Source of the DNA: Anoxybacillus tengchongensis
GTDB lineage: Bacteria > Bacillota > Bacilli > Bacillales > Anoxybacillaceae
Length of the DNA stretch: 64,000 nucleotides
Assembly (NCBI RefSeq): GCF_014201585.1
Contig: NZ_JACHES010000005.1
Coordinates: forward strand, 70,248-134,247
Reading direction: 5' to 3'
In this document: in pieces, positions 36,601 through 44,340 of the stretch
How positions within the stretch are numbered: the stretch's first letter is position 1
Layout: each line of letters begins with the position of its first letter
The notes under the pieces: model-generated
Databases searched by the model: none
What the model was told of the DNA's origin: nothing
What the model saw: only the letters and a program-made list of their open reading frames with translations
Position numbers and translations under genes: made by a program

Positions 36601-37277
36601 AAGAAATAAAGCGCCGTCTTTTTTGGACATACACGTATGCGGACGCCACGGTGTTACGAGCAAAACAAAGCGTATCGGAGTTAAAACGACAGCGTGACAT
36701 ATACGGAGGGCATGCGGAACAACCGTTTCGAAAAGAGCTTATTGAACGTCCACGCTTTTTACAAGCGAAAACGATGACGCCAGCTGAGCGAGGAACGATG
36801 ATGCATCTGGTCATGCAACATATTGATGTTACAAAAGAAATCACCGTTGATGCGGTGCAGGAGCAAATCGCACGCATGGTCCACGGTGAATGGCTAACGG
36901 AAGAACAAGCAAAAGCTGTTGATGTAGAAGGCATTGTCGCCTTTTTTAACACGCCGCTTGGCAAACGAATGCAACGTGCGGCGCGGCTTGAACGTGAAGT
37001 GCCGTTTTATTTAGCGCACGAAATGGACGGTGAGACAGTTGTCGTTCAAGGGGTGATTGATTGCGTGTTTGAAGATGAGCACGGGCTCGTTTTAATTGAC
37101 TATAAAACAGATCGTGTGTCGTGGATGAACGAGCCGAAAGAGGAATTAAGGCGACGATATAAAGGGCAATTGGCGCTATATCGGGAAGCGATTGAAGCCA
37201 TTTGGAAAAAGGAAGTAACAGAAACGTACGTGTACGCTTTTGATGGTGCTCTACTTGTGCCGATGGGAGGGGATTAA
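33645..37277 (+). CDS. addA: ATP-dependent helicase/nuclease AddA
   Basis: This 1210-residue protein contains a UvrD/RecB superfamily 1 helicase with Walker A (AAAAGSGKTAVL, about residues 31-42), Walker B (LVDEYQDTN) and later motifs such as MTIHKSKGLEFPVV. A C-terminal nuclease has GVIDCVFED and LIDYKTDR. With AddB it unwinds and trims broken DNA ends until Chi. The start GTG at 33645 has GGTGAT as its ribosome site. The upstream bases were probably changed from AAGGTGAT to ACGGTGAT by the TnpB insertion, which may lower translation. Confidence 0.93.
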   Translation: MIPPKPLESQWTDEQWQAIYATGKHTLVAAAAGSGKTAVLVERIIQKILHKEQPIDVDRLLVVTFTNAAAAEMRQRIGEALEKALEKEPHSLHLRRQLGLLQKASISTIHSFCLDVIRKYYYVIGIDPVFRIADEGEMALLKEEVLETLFEQYYAENDEAFLAVVDRYTSDRTDADLQTLILRLYEFSRSHPNPDEWLQQIVDMYDVAEHARIDDLPYAHYLFQAVDLAFEAAEQRLLQALQKTKEPGGPDYLHDTLVSDQQVIAKLKEARHESWQKLHEAMKNVSFATAKRKPKDGAYDEQLVDDVKKLRDQVKKEISSLTEELFSFQPATYIRHLREMKPIAATIVQIVQRFANLLQAKKDEKGIVDFSDLEHYCLRILRAHSPEHELKPSEAALYYRAQFAEVLVDEYQDTNMVQESILRLVSNDDEATGNMFMVGDVKQSIYGFRLAEPSLFLQKYGRFTKEGDGGLRIDLAKNFRSRKEILDGTNFIFRQLMTETIGDMRYDDDAALRFGAHDYPEKQVPVECVWLNEAKEESEEEQQEDVTTAQLEARWIAKKIKQLLAEPFFVYDRRLKGERRLMYRDIVILCRSMSSASAMLEEFRKQNVPVYAELSSGYFSATEVSIMLSLLKVIDNPYQDIPLAAVLRSPIVGLSENDLARIRLTKKDGAFYEALLAFVEHPQDDEALGEKMKRWLTKLSEWRTSARQKPLADLIWQLYRDTNFYDYVGGMPGGKQRQANLRALYDRAKQYEQTSFRGIFRFLRFIERLKEREDDFGAARSLTEQEDVVRMMTIHKSKGLEFPVVFLAGAAKSFNMQDLRGDYILDKDFGLGMRFVHPTWRASYPTVAQLAIKKKMKLQLLAEEMRILYVALTRAKEKLYIVCTAKDIETKKKKWQEVAYTSTWELPAYVIEKAKSYADWIGYALARHPQGICSSSTVLYDPSLWDIYIVSAHSLEQEDEQVNEHRDIVEAIQQLQPVLMKSEYEQEIKRRLFWTYTYADATVLRAKQSVSELKRQRDIYGGHAEQPFRKELIERPRFLQAKTMTPAERGTMMHLVMQHIDVTKEITVDAVQEQIARMVHGEWLTEEQAKAVDVEGIVAFFNTPLGKRMQRAARLEREVPFYLAHEMDGETVVVQGVIDCVFEDEHGLVLIDYKTDRVSWMNEPKEELRRRYKGQLALYREAIEAIWKKEVTETYVYAFDGALLVPMGGD

Positions 37278-37278
37278 T

Positions 37279-38439
37279 TTGCGCATTTTACATACAGCGG
37301 ATTGGCATTTAGGAAAAATGCTTGAAGGGCGAAGCCGCCTTCCAGAGCAAGAAGCGGTGATCGATGAAATTGTAGACATCGTACAAAAAGAAAACATTGA
37401 TGTCGTATTGCTTGCAGGGGATGCGTTTGATACAGTCAATCCGCCTGCCGATGCGGAAAAGCTTTTTTACGAAGCGCTTTCGCGTTTAAGTGATTATGGC
37501 AAGCGTCACGTCGTCGTGATTGCGGGAAACCATGATCATCCGGGACGTTTGAGCGCTGCTGCTCCGATTGCCGAACAGCACGCCATTACGTTGCTAGGCT
37601 TTCCGACGGATCGTGTGCAACAAATTCATGTTCCATCGAGCGATGAAACATTAATGATCGGAGCGCTTCCATATCCGTCAGAGTCGCGACTGAACGAATT
37701 GTTGTCAGAGGAGTGCGACGAAGCATTGTTGCGCGCACGATATGATGAACGCATTCGCGCCATTTTTGCGAAAATGAACGAATCGTTTCGCGAGGATGCG
37801 GTGAACATTGCAATGAGCCATTTATATGTTGCAGGCGGAGCCACATGCGACTCCGAGCGTCCGATTGAGCTTGGGGGAGCGTATACTGTTTCGCCTGCGA
37901 GTTTCCCTACACGCGCGCAATATGTCGCGCTCGGTCATTTGCATCGTCCGCAAGATGTGAAACATGCCGCCATGCCTGCACGCTATGCGGGGTCGCCGCT
38001 TGCTTACAGTTTTTCCGAAGCGGGATATAGCAAGTCCGTTACGATTATTGACGTGAAGCCGCGCTGTGCGCCGATCATTTCTGAATATTTATTGTCAAAA
38101 GGGCGTCCACTCGTCAAATGGCGGGCAACCGAAGGGCTTACGCAAGTGTATCGTTGGATCGAAGAAGAGCGCGACCGCGGTGCATGGATTGATTTAGAAA
38201 TTGATGTCGAGCAATCATTAACATTAGAAGAAACACACCGTTTGCGCAAAATGTATGACGGGTTTGTCCATATTCGCCCGAATTATATAAAAAAGGAAGA
38301 AATCGTTCATGAAGTGCATACCGATGTGCCAATTGAAACGTTGTTTACACGCTTTTATGAACGGCAAACAGGCGGAGGAAAGCCGTCCGAACAACTCGTT
38401 CAACTATTTTTACAGCTCGTTGCCGAGGAGGACGAATAA
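37279..38439 (+). CDS. sbcD: DNA exonuclease subunit SbcD
   Basis: This 386-residue Mre11-type phosphoesterase has the metal motifs HTADWHLGK, GDAFD, GNHDHPG and the C-terminal GHLHRPQ. The start is a TTG at 37279, two bases after the addA stop and six after GGGAGGGG. SbcD provides the nuclease of the SbcCD complex that opens hairpins and protein-blocked ends. It overlaps sbcC by one base (TAATG), so the two are translated together. Confidence 0.92.
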   Translation: MRILHTADWHLGKMLEGRSRLPEQEAVIDEIVDIVQKENIDVVLLAGDAFDTVNPPADAEKLFYEALSRLSDYGKRHVVVIAGNHDHPGRLSAAAPIAEQHAITLLGFPTDRVQQIHVPSSDETLMIGALPYPSESRLNELLSEECDEALLRARYDERIRAIFAKMNESFREDAVNIAMSHLYVAGGATCDSERPIELGGAYTVSPASFPTRAQYVALGHLHRPQDVKHAAMPARYAGSPLAYSFSEAGYSKSVTIIDVKPRCAPIISEYLLSKGRPLVKWRATEGLTQVYRWIEEERDRGAWIDLEIDVEQSLTLEETHRLRKMYDGFVHIRPNYIKKEEIVHEVHTDVPIETLFTRFYERQTGGGKPSEQLVQLFLQLVAEEDE

Positions 38440-41400
38440 TGAAGCCGATTCGTTTAACGATTGCAGGGTTGCATAGTTTTCGCCAAAAGGAAACGATTGA
38501 TTTTGAGAAGCTATGTGAAGGGGGTCTATTTGGCATTTTCGGTCCGACCGGAAGCGGCAAGTCGTCAATTTTAGATGCGATGACGCTCGCGTTATACGGA
38601 AATGTCGAACGTGCCGCAAATCAAACAAACGGCATTATGAATCATGCAGAAAACGAGCTGTTCGTTTCGTTTACGTTTGAATTGCAAAATGCGAAAGGAG
38701 TAAAGCGATATACGGTTGAGCGCTCATTTAAGCGTGCGGATGCAGTGAGAATTCGTTCTGTTGTTAGCCGTTTCATTGAAGAAGGAGCGGAGCGCGTCGT
38801 TATCGCTGATAAAACACGGCTTGTTGATGAACAAGTGAAACAGCTGCTCGGTTTAGAAATGAAAGATTTTACAAGGGCAGTCGTTTTGCCACAAGGAAAA
38901 TTTGCAGAATTTTTATCGTTAAAGGGAGCGGAACGCCGTCAAATGCTACAACGGTTGTTTCATCTCGAACGATATGGCGATGAATTAAATAAAAAGTTAA
39001 AAAATAAATTAGCAGAAGCGTCAGCGAAGCTAGAAGCCATTAAAGGGGAACAAGCCGGGCTTGGCGATGCGTCCAAAGAACAAGTCGAAAAGCAAAAACA
39101 GGCGCTAGCAGAAAAAAAAGAGGCACTCGAACAAGCGAAACGCGCATTGCGCGACGTTCATGAACGATACGAAAAAGAAAAGCAATTATGGCAATGGCAA
39201 TGTGACAAAGAACAAGTGGAACAACAACTTGACAAGTGGCGCGAACAAGAAGAACACATAAAGCAGCTTGAACAAATGTATGAGCGAAGCAAAGAAGCGG
39301 AGCGGCTCATGCCATATATTGAACAAGTCGAACGAAGCATACGTGAGGTTGCACATTGGCGACAAAAAGCAAGCGAACTAGCCGATCAATTACAGCAAGC
39401 AAGCACGATGTATGAACAAGCAAGCAAGCAATACGAACAGTTGCGTGCGAAAAAAAACGAAGAAGAGCCAAAATGTCTCCAAAAACAAGAGCAGCTCAAA
39501 CAAGCGCTACAAACATTGGCGTTTATGCGCGCGCTTGAACAGGAACAGGCGAAAACACGTGCGAGTTTGCTAGAAATGGAGCAAAAAGAGCAACAAGCGC
39601 GCCAAATGGTTGAAACGTGTTTGAAAGAATATACGACATGGAGCGCGAAACAAGCAGAGTTAAAAAAACAATGGGAAGGAAAAAAAGTAGACGTCCATAT
39701 TAAAGAGCGATTGGAGCAAGCATACGAAAAAAAGAAGCATATTCAATTGCAACAACAAGCGCTTGAAGAAATAGAAAAGGAAAAAGAAGAAAAACAGAGA
39801 ACGTACGAAATGATGAAGCGTACGTATGATGAAGAAATCAAAAAAATAGAACAATATGAAGCGCGTTTATTAGCAGAGTTTCATCATATCGAATCGTTAT
39901 ATCATCGCGTATGTGAACGAGAAAAACAAGCGATAGTGCTCGTCTACAAATGGAAGGAAGAAAAAAAGCAAATCGAAGCGGCACGACTGCACGATTTAGC
40001 TGCGACGTTAGCAGAACGTTTGCACGACGGTGATCCTTGTCCTGTGTGTGGTTCAACACATCATCCAAATCGGGCAAAAAGACAACAAGTTATACTTGAT
40101 GAACAAGTAATCGAACAAATCGACCGCTCCATTCAAATGGGGGAACAACTCATTGCGGCTATGCAACAAGTAAAAATGCAAGTTGAGCAACTAGCTGAAC
40201 TGATGGCGCGTCAGTCGCTGCCACAACGTGTCGATGTCGAAAAAGTGAAACGTGAAGTTGAAGACACGCCTCTTTCCACTTTCAAAGAGGCCGAAGTCGA
40301 ATTAAAGGCGTTGCAACAAGATTATATCGCATGTCGCGATCGGATATATCGCCATATGGAGCGATGGAACGAACAAAAGCAAAAAAAACAGCAATATGCG
40401 TATCAAATCGAAACGTTGCGCCAACAAATCGCTCAATTGGAGGAAAAATGTACCGAGCGACATGCGCGCATCGAACAAGAAAAAAAAGTGTGGCATGAGA
40501 CGTATCCAGATGTATCGTTTGAACAAGTCGATGCGCTAGTTAGCGATCTTCGTCAACGGGAAGGAGAAGCGCAACAGTTGCAACAGCGCATTGAAAAAAG
40601 CGTGCCGATACTAGATGATAAACGAGCTGAATTGGAGCGATGGAAAGAAACGTATCAAACAGTCATGAAACAAAAAGCAGAACGTATGACGGAATGGAAT
40701 ATGCAACAACAACAATACGAACAATATAAACGAACGCTACCTGAAGGAATGGATGAGGAGTCCGGAAAACAACAGCTCATTCACCTCGAACAAGCGCTTC
40801 AGCGTGTAAAACGAGAAGAAGAAGAGGCGTATGCACGATGGACATCATTGCAACAACAATTACAAATGTTGCAATCGGAAAAACAAGCCGCAGACGTCGC
40901 TTTACAAGAAGGAGAAAAACGAAAAAAAGAAGCAGAACAAGTTTTAGCTGAGCAGTTGCAAAAAAGTCCGTGGAAGACAGTCGATGACGTGCGGGCTTCT
41001 CGTTTAGAAGAACAAATCAAACAACAAATGGCTCACGACATACAGCAATATAAGCAAGTGTTGTTGAAGCTAGAAAACGAATGGCAGCGTTTAAACGAAG
41101 CGATGAACGGCATGACGATAACGAAACAGCAATGGGAAGAAACGATGCGTGAGTATGAAGAAGTGAAGCAACGAGTCGATGAGCATATGAGACAACTTGG
41201 CTCACTTGAAGCGATCGTCGCTGACTTGGAAGAGAAACATGTGCGCTTTGAACAATTGCAACGCGAACGAGTGCAATTAGAGAAAATGGTCAATCAATAT
41301 GAAGAGCTACAAAAAGTATTACGCGGCAACAGTTTTGTTGAATTTATTGCCGAGGAACAGCTCGTTCACGTGACGCGCTACGCATCGGAACGGCTTGGAG

Positions 41401-41798
41401 AATTAACGAGACAACGATATGCAATTGAATTAGATTCGGAAGGCGGTTTTGTCATTCGTGATGATGCAAACGGTGGTGTGCGTCGTCCGGTAACGACGTT
41501 ATCTGGTGGAGAAACGTTTTTAACGTCTTTGTCGTTAGCGTTGGCACTATCAGCGCAAATTCAGTTGCGCGGAGAATATCCGCTTCAATTTTTCTTTTTA
41601 GATGAAGGATTCGGCACGCTCGATCAAGAGTTGTTAGATGTCGTGATGACCGCATTAGAACGATTGCGTGCAGACAATATGGCGATTGGGGTCATTAGTC
41701 ACGTGCAAGAATTGCATGCGCGCATGCCGAAACGGTTGATTGTCAAGCCAGCAGAACCGTCTGGAAAAGGAACAACGGTCCAACTTGAAGTGATGTAA
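38439..41798 (+). CDS. sbcC: DNA exonuclease ATPase subunit SbcC
   Basis: This 1119-residue Rad50-like protein has Walker A (GPTGSGKSS) near residue 35, long Gln/Glu/Lys-rich coiled coils (about 180-500 and 580-940) and a zinc hook CPVC at about residues 534-537. The ABC signature LSGGE and Walker B (FFLDEGFGTLD) are at the end. It dimerises through the hook and controls the SbcD nuclease. It is the last large gene of the addB-addA-sbcD-sbcC repair operon and is followed after 12 bases by yisB. Confidence 0.92.
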   Translation: MKPIRLTIAGLHSFRQKETIDFEKLCEGGLFGIFGPTGSGKSSILDAMTLALYGNVERAANQTNGIMNHAENELFVSFTFELQNAKGVKRYTVERSFKRADAVRIRSVVSRFIEEGAERVVIADKTRLVDEQVKQLLGLEMKDFTRAVVLPQGKFAEFLSLKGAERRQMLQRLFHLERYGDELNKKLKNKLAEASAKLEAIKGEQAGLGDASKEQVEKQKQALAEKKEALEQAKRALRDVHERYEKEKQLWQWQCDKEQVEQQLDKWREQEEHIKQLEQMYERSKEAERLMPYIEQVERSIREVAHWRQKASELADQLQQASTMYEQASKQYEQLRAKKNEEEPKCLQKQEQLKQALQTLAFMRALEQEQAKTRASLLEMEQKEQQARQMVETCLKEYTTWSAKQAELKKQWEGKKVDVHIKERLEQAYEKKKHIQLQQQALEEIEKEKEEKQRTYEMMKRTYDEEIKKIEQYEARLLAEFHHIESLYHRVCEREKQAIVLVYKWKEEKKQIEAARLHDLAATLAERLHDGDPCPVCGSTHHPNRAKRQQVILDEQVIEQIDRSIQMGEQLIAAMQQVKMQVEQLAELMARQSLPQRVDVEKVKREVEDTPLSTFKEAEVELKALQQDYIACRDRIYRHMERWNEQKQKKQQYAYQIETLRQQIAQLEEKCTERHARIEQEKKVWHETYPDVSFEQVDALVSDLRQREGEAQQLQQRIEKSVPILDDKRAELERWKETYQTVMKQKAERMTEWNMQQQQYEQYKRTLPEGMDEESGKQQLIHLEQALQRVKREEEEAYARWTSLQQQLQMLQSEKQAADVALQEGEKRKKEAEQVLAEQLQKSPWKTVDDVRASRLEEQIKQQMAHDIQQYKQVLLKLENEWQRLNEAMNGMTITKQQWEETMREYEEVKQRVDEHMRQLGSLEAIVADLEEKHVRFEQLQRERVQLEKMVNQYEELQKVLRGNSFVEFIAEEQLVHVTRYASERLGELTRQRYAIELDSEGGFVIRDDANGGVRRPVTTLSGGETFLTSLSLALALSAQIQLRGEYPLQFFFLDEGFGTLDQELLDVVMTALERLRADNMAIGVISHVQELHARMPKRLIVKPAEPSGKGTTVQLEVM

Positions 41799-41810
41799 AG
41801 GAGAATTACA

Positions 41811-42089
41811 ATGAAAGGGATGTGTGAGCTTTGCGGAAGAGAAGATGTCGTATTAACTGATCATCATCTAACACCAAAAGAGTACGGTGGCACAGAAACA
41901 GCAAAGTTATGCATCCCGTGCCATAAACAAATTCACGCTATATATACGAATGAAGAGTTAGCCAGTCGGCTCTATACGATTGAACGGCTACAACATGATG
42001 AACAAATTGCATCATTTGTTCGCTGGATTCGCAAACAGCCAGCTGAACGCATACCAAAAATAAAAAAAGCGAAACGGCAAAAGCGTTAA
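41811..42089 (+). CDS. yisB: HNH nuclease-like small protein (YisB/HlpB)
   Basis: This 92-residue protein has two CxxC pairs (CELCG at residues 5-9 and CIPCH) enclosing the DHHLTP segment, i.e. a compact HNH/zinc fold, and a Lys/Arg-rich tail. In B. subtilis the homologue follows sbcC and has been linked to survival of DNA damage. Here it is cotranscribed with the repair operon. Its last four bases overlap the end of the convergent gerPF gene. Confidence 0.82.
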   Translation: MKGMCELCGREDVVLTDHHLTPKEYGGTETAKLCIPCHKQIHAIYTNEELASRLYTIERLQHDEQIASFVRWIRKQPAERIPKIKKAKRQKR

Positions 42090-42307
42090 GCATTGCCGAC
42101 AACGTTTTGATCGAACGCATCAGAATCGAGTGTGTTCGTTAAGCTAATGCCGTTGTTAGCGATAATAAAATTTCCGGTATTAAACGCACCAGCACCAGCA
42201 AATGTTTTTGACGATATTTTCGGTGATACATATAACGTATCACCGACTTGCATAACGGCACCGCTAGTGACAAGGTTAATTTTAATCGGACCGACGAGAG
42301 CTGGCAT
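42086..42307 (-). CDS. gerPF: Spore germination protein GerPF
   Basis: This 73-residue GerPA/GerPF-family protein begins MPALVGPIKIN, has the FAGAGAFNTGN motif and ends with a Val-Gly-Asn-Ala tail. It is the last gene of the gerP operon, and its start lies inside gerPE (26-base overlap). GerP proteins sit in the spore coat and help small germinants reach the inner receptors. The assignment to PF rather than PA rests on gene order. Confidence 0.82.
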   Translation of the reverse strand: MPALVGPIKINLVTSGAVMQVGDTLYVSPKISSKTFAGAGAFNTGNFIIANNGISLTNTLDSDAFDQNVVGNA

Positions 42308-42677
42308 GTTGTTCTCTCCTTTCTAGTTGCCGAATATGTTTCACGCGCGAATTCGCCTCCACGGTTTTTGTTGAACCGATATGCACGACGGATGTAGAAG
42401 AAATTCCGATTACGCGAACGGAATGAACGGCGATGAGCGGACAGTCGTGCAGCGTATAATGATAAACACTCTCATCGTCGGCAGGTGGAAGCGGAATCGG
42501 TTTTGTAAAGATCGGAAAGGTAAGCGGAAATTCCCGACTATCCACATATTCGAGTTGTCGCTGAACAGCTAGCGCTCGCGCAGAAAGACGAATTTCTTGG
42601 CTATCTCCAATTTGCACGACAGAACTAAAGACAACAGCGTTTGCCCGTAGAAAGTGGACGACGGAAAGGCGGCTCAT
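42282..42677 (-). CDS. gerPE: Spore germination protein GerPE
   Basis: This 131-residue protein contains two repeats of a beta-rich unit with the pattern VVQIGDS / VVHIGST, which is typical of GerPE. It starts on the last bases of gerPD (four-base overlap) and so is translationally coupled. It is a coat component, with no enzymatic motif. Confidence 0.82.
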   Translation of the reverse strand: MSRLSVVHFLRANAVVFSSVVQIGDSQEIRLSARALAVQRQLEYVDSREFPLTFPIFTKPIPLPPADDESVYHYTLHDCPLIAVHSVRVIGISSTSVVHIGSTKTVEANSRVKHIRQLERREQHASSRRSD

Positions 42678-42871
42678 CGCTTTTCCTCATTTTTTTTATT
42701 GTTTTGTTTTTCTGGAAACGGACCGATAATTAACGATTCGGGCGGCGTATCAAATGCGGAAGCTAGCTGAATCGTTTCGCTGTCACCAATTAATACGAGC
42801 GAGGCGCTTGCTACTCCTCCGATGGCGATATGACCGACAGATAGATGATGATTCACAATTGTCATATTCAT
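42674..42871 (-). CDS. gerPD: Spore germination protein GerPD
   Basis: This 65-residue protein has the SVGHIAIGGVASASLVLIGD pattern of GerPD, followed by a Lys/Glu/Asn-rich tail. It overlaps gerPC and gerPE by four bases each, in the canonical gerP order. Confidence 0.82.
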   Translation of the reverse strand: MNMTIVNHHLSVGHIAIGGVASASLVLIGDSETIQLASAFDTPPESLIIGPFPEKQNNKKNEEKR

Positions 42872-43452
42872 TCGTTCGTCTCCTCTCGTGGTAAATGTTT
42901 TAAAAATGTGTCAATCGAATGTTCGATATCTCTTTTTAAATAAGAAATGATCGTTTGTTGTAATGCATCGTTTTCTTGTTCATGCTCTCCGTATTGGCGC
43001 AAATAAAAATGAATGCGATCATCAATTTGGCGTGCAATATCTTGTAATATAAATTGACGATATGCTGAATCGAGTGAACGTCCGTATATTTGTTCGGTGC
43101 GGGTGATGATGTTGTCTCCTTCTTGTTGTAAATATTCGTGAACAGCAGTTTGAATGTTACGAAAAAGTGGGATCGGTTGTGGAACGATCGTTTGACTTTG
43201 GGGGACAGCGAAATTTTCAATCGTGTCTTCTCCGAACGTTGCGGGATTTAAACCGATGTTTAACGTTCCTTCTAACGTTTCCACTTTTAATTGATCGAAA
43301 TGATATTCAATTTTTTCAATTGTTGTGCGCGGCTTTTTTTTTAGCTGTTCATATTGTTGCTGTAAATCGTTTACTGCTTGTTCAAGCAGTTGCATTTTTT
43401 GTTGTTGCCATTTTAAATACGTTTCGAGTTGTTTAAAGTAATCGTGCCACAT
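42868..43452 (-). CDS. gerPC: Spore germination protein GerPC
   Basis: This 194-residue protein has an N-terminal coiled coil (about residues 10-45) and then the segment EKIEYHFDQLKVETLEGTLNIG, marked by the EYHFDQL core conserved in GerPC. It is the only large GerP protein and may organise the smaller ones. Its ATG at 43452 follows GGAGG. A 72-base gap separates it from gerPB and contains no feature I can name. Confidence 0.84.
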   Translation of the reverse strand: MWHDYFKQLETYLKWQQQKMQLLEQAVNDLQQQYEQLKKKPRTTIEKIEYHFDQLKVETLEGTLNIGLNPATFGEDTIENFAVPQSQTIVPQPIPLFRNIQTAVHEYLQQEGDNIITRTEQIYGRSLDSAYRQFILQDIARQIDDRIHFYLRQYGEHEQENDALQQTIISYLKRDIEHSIDTFLKHLPREETNE

Positions 43453-43524
43453 GTATGACGCCTCCTTCTTTGCCGACCCTTTTACTTTCTAATGTATGGC
43501 CGAGCAGGAAGAAGTAGCACAGTT

Positions 43525-43737
43525 TTATACAGGAGACTGAAGTGGAACGAACGGTCCTTCTTCTCCTTGAATATTAATTTTTGATTCCGGAGCAGGTTGT
43601 GTAAATTGACCGGTATTGCTTAATGTGGCGAGCGGTTGTACTTTTCCAGTTGTTCCGATTTGCAGTACAGATGAGTTAGTAAGCGAGCCGATTTTTAATT
43701 GGTGAATAGAAATCGTTTGTTGAATGTAAAAGTTCAT
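43525..43737 (-). CDS. gerPB: Spore germination protein GerPB
   Basis: This 70-residue protein begins MNFYIQQTISIHQLKIGSLTNSS-like (core IHQLKIGSLTNSSVLQIG), the GerPB pattern. It lies 12 bases after the GerPA gene with its own GTGGG ribosome site. Confidence 0.83.
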   Translation of the reverse strand: MNFYIQQTISIHQLKIGSLTNSSVLQIGTTGKVQPLATLSNTGQFTQPAPESKINIQGEEGPFVPLQSPV

Positions 43738-43749
43738 GTTCCCACCTCA

Positions 43750-43971
43750 CTAGGCGTTTCCAACGATATTGCTATCGGCAATATCGCGGTCGTTTGTATT
43801 TGTGTTGCTATATTGATTGTAAATACGCAGACCGTCTCCCGTATTAAACGAACCAGCGCCGGCAAACGTTTTGGCAACGCTATACGGAGAAATAGCAAAT
43901 ACATCGCCGATATGAAACACACCGCCACTTCCGATGCTGTTAATTTGTACCGCTCCAACAATGGCTGGCAT
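43750..43971 (-). CDS. gerPA: Spore germination protein GerPA
   Basis: This 73-residue GerPA/PF-family protein has the MPAIVGAVQINSIGSGGV start, the FAGAGSFNTGD motif and a VGNA end. It directly precedes gerPB, where gerPA is found in other Bacillus species. An additional family member is encoded just upstream. Confidence 0.8.
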   Translation of the reverse strand: MPAIVGAVQINSIGSGGVFHIGDVFAISPYSVAKTFAGAGSFNTGDGLRIYNQYSNTNTNDRDIADSNIVGNA

Positions 43972-43974
43972 CGG

Positions 43975-44199
43975 CTATCCCTTACTTTTTACGTTGCCAT
44001 CGGCGATGTCTGGATCGATTGTATTTGTGAAGCTAATGAACGTATTCGTTTGTAAAAAGTCCCCTGTATTTCCTCCGCCAGCACCTGCAAGCGACTTCGA
44101 TGAACTTTTTGGAGCGATTTGCAACGTATCACCGAAATTGACGGTCGCATCGCTACTGACGTTCGTAATTTTAATTGGACCTGCAATATAGGAAGGCAT
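43975..44199 (-). CDS. Additional GerPA/GerPF-family spore germination protein
   Basis: This 74-residue protein begins MPSYIAGPIKITNVSS and contains the LAGAGGGNTGDFLQ motif of the GerPA/GerPF family. It is the first gene of the operon, making three family members where B. subtilis has two. The ATG at 44199 is eight bases from AAAGGA. Longer in-frame starts up to 44250 run into the promoter. It may specialise the coat pore or be a redundant copy. Confidence 0.75.
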   Translation of the reverse strand: MPSYIAGPIKITNVSSDATVNFGDTLQIAPKSSSKSLAGAGGGNTGDFLQTNTFISFTNTIDPDIADGNVKSKG

Positions 44200-44234
44200 G
44201 GCCATCGTCCTTTCTCTCATTCTTTCCCTTACCC

Positions 44235-44264
44235 AATTATATGAAAACAATGAAAGAAATGTGC
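44235..44264 (-). promoter_or_regulatory. Sigma-K promoter of the gerP operon
   Basis: On the minus strand GCAC (44264-44261) and CATATAATT (44243-44235) are 17 bases apart. They resemble the sigma-K consensus (-35 AC, -10 CATAnnnTA, one mismatch). Late mother-cell expression is known for gerP. Confidence 0.65.
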
Positions 44265-44285
44265 TCCGTAAAAAGAAAGATGTGT

Positions 44286-44291
44286 TATAAT
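44286..44291 (+). promoter_or_regulatory. Probable -10 box of the acyl-CoA ligase gene
   Basis: TATAAT lies 50 bases before the start at 44341. The -35 region is weak and falls next to the divergent sigma-K promoter of gerP. No FadR-type operator is seen here, unlike at lcfB. Confidence 0.4.
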
Positions 44292-44340
44292 ATTTCTGAA
44301 AAATGATAATTTTTAGACATAAAAATAAGGGGGATTGGGG

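Noticed and set aside
39100-41300. Low-complexity Gln/Glu/Lys-rich stretch as a possible foreign or repeat region
   Set aside because: It is the normal coiled-coil arm of SbcC, with the zinc hook at its centre.
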